Shown piece by piece: positions 48,218 to 53,939 of a DNA stretch of 53,939 nucleotides. Within the stretch, counting starts at the first letter, position 1, and each line of letters starts with the position of its first letter. Both the position numbers and the translations under genes were made by a program. The DNA comes from Acidimicrobiia bacterium (GTDB taxonomy: Bacteria; Actinomycetota; Acidimicrobiia; Acidimicrobiales; SKKL01). The DNA lies in the NCBI GenBank assembly GCA_016649895.1, contig JAENWR010000011.1, positions 1 to 53,939 on the forward strand, given 5' to 3'. The notes beneath the pieces were generated by a model. It was not told the DNA's origin, did no database searches, and saw nothing but the letters and a program-made list of their open reading frames with translations.

Positions 48218-49162
48218 GTGTCGGGGATCGCGATCTTCAGCGGGAGTGCCCATCCGACCCTCGCGGCGGAGGTGTGCGCCCACCTCGGTGTGGAGCTGAG
48301 CCCGACCCGGGTCCTGCGGTTCTCCAACGACTGCATCGAGGTGCAGGTGCAGGCGAACTGCCGCGAGAACGACGTCTTCCTGATCCAGCCGATCGTGCCG
48401 CCCACCCAGGAGAACCTCGTCGAGCTCCTGCTCATGGCCGACGCCGCGAGGGGTGCCTCGGCGGGCCGGGTCACGGTGGTGATGCCCCACTACGCCGACG
48501 CCCGCTCCGACAAGAAGGACGCTCCACGCATCTCGATCGGCGGGCGTCTCGTGGCCGACCTGCTCGTGACCGCAGGGGCGAACCGGGTCCTCACCGTCAC
48601 CCTGCACTCGCCCCAGGTCCACGGCTTCTTCGGCGTCCCGGTGGATCACCTGCACGCCCTCCACGAGCTCGCTCGCCACTTCGACGGCGCCGACCTGTCG
48701 AACAGCGTGGTGGTGTCGCCCGACCTCGGTAACGCCAAGTCGGCGTCGGCGTTCGCTCGCATCCTCGGGGTGCCCGTGGCGGCCGGCGCGAAGGAGCGCA
48801 TCAACGACGAGAAGGTGGTGATCACCTCGATCATCGGCGAGGTCGAGGGTCGCGACGTCATCGTCCTCGACGACGAGATCGCCAGGGGCAGCACGGTGTT
48901 CGAGGTGCTCGACCGCCTGAAGGAGCGCGGTGCCAGGTCGTCGCGGGTGGTGTGCACCCACGGCCTCTTCGCGTCCGACGCCCTGTCGCGGCTCCAAGCC
49001 CATCCCGACGTCGTCGAGGTCGTGTGCACCAACACCGTGCCCATCGCCCCGGAGAAGATGGTGCCGAAGCTCACCGTCATCAGCGTCGCTCCCGCACTCG
49101 CCGAGGCGATCCGGCGGATCCACGCCGGCGAGTCGGTCAGCGCGCTCTTCGAGCAGCCCTGA
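48218..49162 (+). CDS. prs: Ribose-phosphate pyrophosphokinase
   Basis: The protein has 314 residues from GTG 48218, with GGGGAG seven bases in front; ATG 48188 is an in-frame alternative without a good site. IAIFSGSAHPTLAAEVCAHL, RFSNDCIEVQVQANCRENDV (in parts), VMPHYADARSDKKDAPRISI and the PRPP-binding loop VIVLDDEIARGSTVFEVL are all in place. The enzyme makes PRPP from ribose 5-phosphate and ATP for nucleotide, histidine and tryptophan synthesis. The loop reads DDEIARGST where classical enzymes have DD-x-x-x-T-G-G-T, a class II-like variation. It abuts the convergent next gene stop to stop. Confidence 0.88.
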   Translation: MSGIAIFSGSAHPTLAAEVCAHLGVELSPTRVLRFSNDCIEVQVQANCRENDVFLIQPIVPPTQENLVELLLMADAARGASAGRVTVVMPHYADARSDKKDAPRISIGGRLVADLLVTAGANRVLTVTLHSPQVHGFFGVPVDHLHALHELARHFDGADLSNSVVVSPDLGNAKSASAFARILGVPVAAGAKERINDEKVVITSIIGEVEGRDVIVLDDEIARGSTVFEVLDRLKERGARSSRVVCTHGLFASDALSRLQAHPDVVEVVCTNTVPIAPEKMVPKLTVISVAPALAEAIRRIHAGESVSALFEQP

Positions 49163-49966
49163 TCAGAGGAACAGGCAGGTCGCCCTGGTCTCGATGCTGA
49201 CGCGGGCCGGCTTGCCAACCTCGACGTCGGGGTCGCGGAAGGCCGAGTGCGGGGTGAAGTAGACCTCCCCGCGGCTCACAAGATCGGTGTCGTACGTACG
49301 GAACGCCACGGCTTCGGCGGGCAGCAGCTCGGGGAAGGCGTACCACTCGTGCGACGTGTCGTCGTCGGGCGCCAGCAGCGCGAGGGCGTCGAACGTGGCG
49401 CCCGTTCCGCCGTAGTTCTCGACGTGGATCGGCATCCCCTGGTCGACCGACACGCTGCGGGCGTCGCAGAACGCGAGGGGGTGGTCCATCTTGGCGGGGC
49501 CGAGGTTGCGCCAGAACTGGAGGATCACCACGCGCGGTGCGTCGCGAACCTGATCGACGGTGGTGGCGTTGCGCTCGAGCGCCACCTCGGTGCCCGGCCG
49601 ACGGTTCAGGTAGTTCGTCCGGATGAGCTCCTGGCCGGCGGCGAAGTCGGAGTGGACGAACGTGATCGGCGACAGGTCTTGGTGCTGGCGGACCGACTGC
49701 GGGCTGCGGCGGATGTGACTCGACACCAGCGCCACGTCGGCGCCGGTCATGGTGCGAGCCAGCGCCTCGACCTCGGCGTGGTGGACCGCGGTGACCTCCG
49801 CATCGTCGTCCCAGTCGGCGACGGCAGACGGGTGCTGCACCAGCTCGAAGCCGCACGCCTGCCATCCGGGCAGATCGGCGCGGCGGCCGTCGCGGATCTC
49901 CACGACGGTGGGCGCTGGCCCACCGTCGCGCGCGTAGTTGAGGCTCGCTCGACAGAACGTGTGCAC
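49163..49966 (-). CDS. CmcJ/NvfI family oxidoreductase-like protein
   Basis: The protein has 267 residues from GTG 49966, with GGAGGGGG eight bases in front. ITFVHSDFAAGQELIRTNYL, then VVILQFWRNLGPAKMDHPLAFCDARSV (in parts), and HEWYAFPELLPAEAVAFRTY are the markers of the CmcJ/NvfI family (fungal isomerases and cephamycin-type CmcJ relatives), which are distantly Fe/2-oxoglutarate-dioxygenase-like. The His-x-Asp (HSD) is kept. The biological role in bacteria is unclear. It is convergent with prs, with adjoining stop codons that form a TGATCA. Confidence 0.75.
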   Translation of the reverse strand: MHTFCRASLNYARDGGPAPTVVEIRDGRRADLPGWQACGFELVQHPSAVADWDDDAEVTAVHHAEVEALARTMTGADVALVSSHIRRSPQSVRQHQDLSPITFVHSDFAAGQELIRTNYLNRRPGTEVALERNATTVDQVRDAPRVVILQFWRNLGPAKMDHPLAFCDARSVSVDQGMPIHVENYGGTGATFDALALLAPDDDTSHEWYAFPELLPAEAVAFRTYDTDLVSRGEVYFTPHSAFRDPDVEVGKPARVSIETRATCLFL

Positions 49967-50158
49967 GTGTCCCCCTCCGACCCGCTCCAGGCGCAACGGG
50001 TCGTCCGAAGGTTACCGGCCGAGGGGCCAGCGACGGGTCCGTACGGGGCGCTGTTGGCTCGCGAGGGTGCGATCTGATCGGGCGCCGCGCGTCCGTGACT
50101 TGCCGCACGGGCGCGTTCGTAGGACGCTCATCGGACGACCCATGGGAGGGGACCCCAC

Positions 50159-51463
50159 ATGCCGGCCAACCCGCTGAACACCGACGACTTCGGAGGCGAG
50201 CTCTACAACCTCGCGATGTCCGACGCCGCCCGTCCGCTGCTCGAGAAGGTGAAGGCCTTCATCGCCGACGAGGTCGAACCGATCACCGCCGAGTACTACC
50301 GGCTCGGCGAGAACCGCGAGGACCGCTGGAGCTACGCGCCCGGACAGCTCGAGTTGCTCGACGGGGTGAAGGCCAAGGCGAAGGCCAACGGTCTCTGGAA
50401 CTTCTTCCTGCCCGACGCCGAGACCGGCCAGGGCCTGAAGAACCTCGACTACGCGTACATCGCCGTCGAGCTCGGCAAGAACCGCCTGGCGTCGGAGTCG
50501 CTCAACTGCTCGGCGCCCGACACCGGCAACATGGAGGTGCTCGAGCGGGTCGGCACGCCCGAGCAGAAGAAGCAGTGGCTCGAGCCGCTCCTCAACGGCG
50601 AGATCCGCTCGTGCTTCGGCATGACCGAGCCGGCCATGGCCTCGTCCGACGCCCGCAACATCTCGACCCAGGCTGTCCTCGACGGCGAGGAGTGGGTCAT
50701 CACCGGCGAGAAGTACTACATCTCCGGTGCTGGTGACCCCCGCTGCAAGGTCATGATCTGCATGGTCAAGACCAACCCCGACGCGGCACCGCACCAGCAG
50801 CAGTCGCAGATCCTCGTCCCGATGGACGCGCCGGGCCTCGAGATCGTCGGCCCGATGCACGTGTTCGGCAGCGACGACGCCCCGCACGGCCACATGCACA
50901 TCCGCCTGAACGACGTGCGGGTGCCCAAGTCGAACGTGCTGCTCGGCGAGGGCCGCGGCTTCGAGATCTCGCAGCTGCGCCTCGGCCCTGGCCGCATCCA
51001 CCACTGCATGCGCTCCATCGGTGCCGCCGAACGTGCCCTGCAGCTCATGGTCGAGCGCGGCCTCAGCCGCGAGGCGTTCGGCAAGCCGCTCGTCGCCCTG
51101 GGCGGCAACACCGAGATCATCTCGCGGGCCCGCATCGAGATCGAGGCCATGCGCCTCATGGTGCTGAAGGCGGCCAAGGCCATGGACCTGATGGGCAACG
51201 CCGAGGCCCGGGTGTGGGTGAGCGCGGTGAAGGCGATGGTGCCCGAGCGGGTCTGCAAGATCATCGACCAGGCCATCCAGATGCACGGCGCCACCGGCGT
51301 GTCGCAGTGGACCCCGCTGCCCGACATGTACCACTCGCAGCGCACGCTGCGGCTGGCCGACGGCCCCGACGAGGTGCACCACATGGTGGTGGGCCGCGCC
51401 GAGATCGCCCGCTACCAGCCCTACGACGTGTCCGACGAGCACGTCGATGTGGGCCGCAACTAG
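50159..51463 (+). CDS. Acyl-CoA dehydrogenase
   Basis: The protein has 434 residues from ATG 50159. It has the helical N-terminal domain, the FAD-binding beta-domain with CFGMTEPAMASSDARNISTQ and WVITGEKYYISGAGDPRCKV, and the C-terminal domain with RLGPGRIHHCMRSIGAAERA and the IQMHGATGVSQ region. It oxidises acyl-CoA thioesters to enoyl-CoA with electron transfer to ETF. The chain length preference is not evident. The neighbouring thiolase gene on the other strand fits fatty-acid beta-oxidation, and a shared terminator lies between them. Confidence 0.94.
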   Translation: MPANPLNTDDFGGELYNLAMSDAARPLLEKVKAFIADEVEPITAEYYRLGENREDRWSYAPGQLELLDGVKAKAKANGLWNFFLPDAETGQGLKNLDYAYIAVELGKNRLASESLNCSAPDTGNMEVLERVGTPEQKKQWLEPLLNGEIRSCFGMTEPAMASSDARNISTQAVLDGEEWVITGEKYYISGAGDPRCKVMICMVKTNPDAAPHQQQSQILVPMDAPGLEIVGPMHVFGSDDAPHGHMHIRLNDVRVPKSNVLLGEGRGFEISQLRLGPGRIHHCMRSIGAAERALQLMVERGLSREAFGKPLVALGGNTEIISRARIEIEAMRLMVLKAAKAMDLMGNAEARVWVSAVKAMVPERVCKIIDQAIQMHGATGVSQWTPLPDMYHSQRTLRLADGPDEVHHMVVGRAEIARYQPYDVSDEHVDVGRN

Positions 51464-51475
51464 CTCCGAACGCGG

Positions 51476-51518
51476 CTCGGGAGGATCCTCCACCGTGGTG
51501 GTGGAAGATCCTCCCGAG
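51476..51518. terminator. Bidirectional terminator between acyl-CoA dehydrogenase and thiolase
   Basis: CTCGGGAGGATC at the left and GATCCTCCCGAG at the right form a long GC-rich stem that extends inward through TCCACC and GGTGGA with one mismatch. It is symmetrical and sits between convergent genes. Confidence 0.85.
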
Positions 51519-51555
51519 ATCCGGCTGAGGCCGCGGCGCGGCACCCGGCGGAGGT

Positions 51556-52758
51556 CTAGAAGATCTCGAACAGGCCGGCGGCGCCCTGGCCGCCACCGAC
51601 GCACATGGTGACGACGCCCCACTTGGCGCCACGGGCCTTGCCTTCGCGCAGCACGTGGCCGGTGCAGCGGGCTCCGGTCATGCCGTAGGGGTGCCCGACC
51701 GAGATCGCCCCGCCCGAGACGTTGAGCTTCTCGTTCGGGATGCCGAGTGTGTCGCGGCAGTAGAGCGTCTGGCTGGCGAACGCCTCGTTGAGCTCCCAGA
51801 TGCCGATGTCGTCGACGGTGAGGCCCGCCTGGGCCAGTAGCTTCGGAATGGCGAAGACGGGGCCGATGCCCATCTCCTCGGGGGCGCAGCCGGCGACGGC
51901 CATGCCCCGATACGCACCGAGGGGCTCGAGCCCACGTCGCGATGCCTCGGCGGCCTCCATGAGCACCACGGCGGCGGCACCGTCGGAGAGCTGCGAGGCG
52001 TTGCCGGCGGTGACGTACTTGCCTTCCTTCACGAAGTGGCCGGTCTTCCAGACCGGGCCGAGCTTCTGGAGGTCCTCGATCGTGGTCTGGGGCCGGTTGC
52101 ACTCGTCGCTGGTGAGGGTGACCTCCTCGTAGGAGGTCTCGCCCGACTCGCGGTCGACGAGGGCCTTGGTGGAGGTGAGGGGAACGATCTCGGCATCGAA
52201 ACGACCGTCGGCCTGGGCCTGGGCGGTGCGCTGCTGGGACTGGAGCGAGTACTCGTCCTGCGCTTCGCGGGAGACGCCGTGGCGCTCGGCGACGAGCTCG
52301 GCCGTCTCGATCATCGGGGCATAGAGCCCGGGGGTCGATTCGAGCAGGCCGGGATCGTTGGCCCGGAAGTTGTTCATGTGCTTGTTCTGCACGAGCGAGA
52401 TCGACTCGACGCCGCCACCGATCGTGACGGTCATGCCGTCGACGATGATCTGCTTGGCGGCGGTGGCGATGGCCATGAGGCCCGACGAGCACTGGCGGTC
52501 CATGCTCTGGCCGGGCACGGATTGGGGGAGCCCGGCCTTCAGGGCCGCCTGGCGGCCGATGTTGAAGCTCTGCGAGCCCTGCTGGAGGGCGGCGCCGACG
52601 ATGACGTCGTCGACCTCGGCGGGATCGATCCCGGCACGGCTGACGGCTTCGCGGATGGCGTGTCCGGCCAGCTCCTGGGCCTGGGTGTTGTTGAAGGCAC
52701 CCCGGTAGGCCTTGCCGATCGGGGTGCGGGCGGTCGAGACGATGACGGCTTCTCTCAT
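51556..52758 (-). CDS. Acetyl-CoA acetyltransferase (thiolase)
   Basis: The protein has 400 residues from ATG 52758. [20 protein letters not shown] starts the thiolase fold; [20 protein letters not shown] has the acyl-accepting Cys; [18 protein letters not shown]-like sequence (read in parts: [20 protein letters not shown]) and [19 protein letters not shown] hold the His and second Cys. It cleaves 3-ketoacyl-CoA or condenses two acetyl-CoA. Its opposite orientation to the acyl-CoA dehydrogenase and shared terminator suggest a beta-oxidation context. Confidence 0.95.
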   Translation of the reverse strand: MREAVIVSTARTPIGKAYRGAFNNTQAQELAGHAIREAVSRAGIDPAEVDDVIVGAALQQGSQSFNIGRQAALKAGLPQSVPGQSMDRQCSSGLMAIATAAKQIIVDGMTVTIGGGVESISLVQNKHMNNFRANDPGLLESTPGLYAPMIETAELVAERHGVSREAQDEYSLQSQQRTAQAQADGRFDAEIVPLTSTKALVDRESGETSYEEVTLTSDECNRPQTTIEDLQKLGPVWKTGHFVKEGKYVTAGNASQLSDGAAAVVLMEAAEASRRGLEPLGAYRGMAVAGCAPEEMGIGPVFAIPKLLAQAGLTVDDIGIWELNEAFASQTLYCRDTLGIPNEKLNVSGGAISVGHPYGMTGARCTGHVLREGKARGAKWGVVTMCVGGGQGAAGLFEIF

Positions 52759-52851
52759 GCGCGCAACGTACCGGGGGACCGGGGCAGGCGTCGAACTGCG
52801 ACGAACACCAACCTACTTCGCGTCACCCTCTCGGCGAGCCCCGTCGATCGA

Positions 52852-53067
52852 GCGCTGGAGTCCCGCCTGCCTCCAGGGTCTCGTGACCTCACCCGGATCA
52901 TCGGTGAGAACGCCCGAGCCAGCACCGGTGACATCGCGGCTGCCACCGGACGATCGCGTCCGGTGGTGATCCGCCAACTCAAGGCGCTGGAGTCCGCAGG
53001 GATCGTGGAGTGGGTCGGCAGGAGCCCCAAGGATCCTCGTACCTACTGGACGCTCAAGATCGAATGA
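52852..53067 (+). pseudogene. Winged-helix remnant without a start codon
   Basis: The frame reads LPPGSRDLTRIIGENARAST, then AAATGRSRPVVIRQLKALES, then VEWVGRSPKDPRTYWTLKIE and stop. This is a typical C-terminal winged helix of AlbA/Schlafen-type ATP-binding proteins. No ATG, GTG or TTG occurs in frame between the thiolase start region and this domain, so the fragment has lost its 5' part. It lies upstream of the palindrome and the truncated ATPase. Confidence 0.5.
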
Positions 53068-53129
53068 CATCCATGTCACTACAGCGCCGGATCCCTTCGG
53101 GGAGAGGGGCGTGGGAGCTACTCGAACGC

Positions 53130-53155
53130 CTACTCTCAACGCGCGTTGAGAGTAG
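53130..53155. repeat. Perfect 26-base palindrome
   Basis: The arms CTACTCTCAACG and CGTTGAGAGTAG meet around a central CG, with no mismatch. It lies about 110 bases upstream of the ATPase fragment, in DNA without a gene. Perfect palindromes of this length are typical of repressor operators or of element boundaries. Confidence 0.6.
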
Positions 53156-53268
53156 AGGCGGGGCCGTTCGACCTCGGCGCCATACCATGCGGGCAGCGTC
53201 GATCCGGAGGCATGTGAGGGCGGAGGAGCTGGACAACCGATGTCCAGTGAGAGCCCCAGGTGGCGGGC

Positions 53269-53787
53269 ATGTCCGAGCCTCGATACGTCCGGGAGGTGCC
53301 GTGGCGTCAGGGCGGCCAGCCGGTGTCGGTGCTTCCGGCGGCCGGCTTGTTCGGGGCGAACGGCTCGGGCAAGAGCACGGTGCTCAGGATCATGGACGAC
53401 ATGCGCTCCCACGTCGTCCACTCGTTCCGGCACGGGAACCCCGATGGTGGCATCCAGCGGCGGCCGTTCCTGCTCGACGCGCGATCCAAGGCGAGTCCAT
53501 CTCGGCTCGAGGTCGAGCTGGTGCTCGACGGTGTTCGGGTCGAGTACGGGTTCGCGGTGGACGACGATCGAGTGACCGAGGAGTGGGCCTACCGGTACCC
53601 GAAGGGTCGAGCCGCGCTGGTGCTCCACCGTCACGGCGATGAGGTGGAGCTGGGCGCGTCGGATCGTCCGAAGGGACGAGCCGTGATGGAGCTCTTGCGC
53701 CCCAACGCGCTCTTCCTCCCCACAGCAGCCGCAGCCAACCGCCCCACCCTGTTGCCCCTCGTCTCAGGAGTTCGCTGCGGCTGCTGA
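53269..53787 (+). pseudogene. Truncated RloA-like AAA ATPase
   Basis: From ATG 53269 (GTG 53260 possible) the protein reads PRYVREVPWRQGGQPVSVLP, then Walker A LFGANGSGKSTVLRIMDDMR, then VRVEYGFAVDDDRVTEEWAY and LLRPNALFLPTAAAANRPTL. This is the N-terminal half of AAA_15/21-type ATPases such as RloA/AbiLi. After PTLLPL the frame stops within eight residues, so the second half with Walker B and signature motif (over 200 residues) is absent. The usual first strand (F-R-x-x-N-F-R-S) is also missing. The other frame near 53760 (QEFAAAAELITTGTD, stop) could be the extreme C-terminus, which would mean an internal deletion. Confidence 0.7.
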
Positions 53788-53808
53788 GCTCATCACGACG
53801 GGCACAGA

Positions 53809-53939
53809 TTGACGACGCGCCAGCCACGGGGGCCGCTCCGTCGGCAGCGCTCGTCGGCGCAGCGGCGGTCCATCCTCGTCTTCACCGAGGGAGAGAAGAC
53901 CGAGGACGGCTACCTCGTCCACTGGAGGCGGCAGTTCCA
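53809..53939 (+). CDS. RloB-like protein, 3' end outside window
   Basis: From a possible TTG 53809 the sequence gives TTRQPRGPLRRQRSSAQRRS and then ILVFTEGEKTEDGYLVHWRR to the right edge. R-x-I-L-V-x-x-E-G-E-K-T-E is the Toprim-like start of RloB/AbiLii proteins, which act with RloA-type ATPases in phage defence. The start codon is uncertain. The partner ATPase upstream is truncated, so the pair may no longer function as a unit. Confidence 0.7.
   Translation, partial: MTTRQPRGPLRRQRSSAQRRSILVFTEGEKTEDGYLVHWRRQF

Noticed and set aside
49157-49168. TGATCA at the prs/CmcJ junction as a regulatory palindrome
   Set aside because: It arises simply from two adjoining stop codons of convergent genes.
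50012-52492. Very long minus-strand open frames opposite the acyl-CoA dehydrogenase
   Set aside because: They are antisense shadows of GC-rich genes; the acyl-CoA dehydrogenase and thiolase frames explain the sequence fully.

Overview
The window is high-GC DNA with short intergenic gaps, many GTG starts and 4-base start/stop overlaps. Its gene content (SigF/RsbW-type partner switch, PilZ protein, bacterial Ku, LarB-LarC, acyl-CoA dehydrogenase and thiolase) fits an Actinomycetota chromosome. Acidimicrobiia is my best guess, but that is an inference and I see no marker that proves it.

Layout. 0-4.8 kb: the end of a type III restriction subunit, its methyltransferase and a small membrane protein. 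4.8-18.7 kb: an accessory patchwork of small two-gene toxin-antitoxin-like modules (XRE-ImmA/IrrE with a PIN-like protein; ParD-ParE; an MbcA-like antitoxin with a RES toxin broken by an amber codon; a nucleotidyltransferase with a winged-helix partner). Between them lie unrelated enzymes (methyltransferases, VOC proteins, an alpha/beta hydrolase, a phosphotransferase), a DNA methyltransferase with a ribbon-helix-helix partner, and several gene remnants. 18.7-28.8 kb: a 10.1-kb integrative element in tRNA-Arg(ACG). It is bounded by a 16-bp direct repeat and carries a tyrosine integrase, paired arm-type repeats at both ends, an HTH regulator, a UvrD-like helicase, a three-helix membrane protein and a 1358-residue protein that joins an N-terminal PD-(D/E)xK-type nuclease to a STAND-type NTPase and a long helical C-terminus. 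I read this element as a defence island; the large protein resembles Avs-type antiviral STAND proteins in architecture.

28.9-35.6 kb: core-like signalling and repair genes (frameshifted zinc-ribbon protein, PilZ, HATPase, Ku, SigF-type sigma factor with its anti-sigma factor, STAS protein, degenerate receiver) and two tRNA-Ser genes. 35.6-36.75 kb: a 1.08-kb mini-element bounded by 71-bp direct repeats that duplicate the 3' end of pheA; it carries two HTH genes and a 59-residue ORF under divergent, apparently leaderless promoters and has no recombinase. 36.7-52.8 kb: housekeeping genes: pheA, larB-larC, an MBL-fold hydrolase, a coiled-coil protein, a lysozyme-like lipoprotein, a VOC/ECF sigma/acyltransferase operon, a DUF885 protein, prs, a CmcJ/NvfI-type oxidoreductase, an acyl-CoA dehydrogenase and a thiolase. 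52.8-53.9 kb: a decayed defence locus with a winged-helix remnant, a perfect 26-bp palindrome, a truncated RloA-like ATPase and the start of an RloB-like gene that leaves the window.

How it fits together: restriction, toxin-antitoxin modules, a tRNA-borne defence island and an RloA/RloB remnant make this a defence-rich accessory stretch, joined to an ordinary actinobacterial chromosome segment from about 28.9 kb onward.
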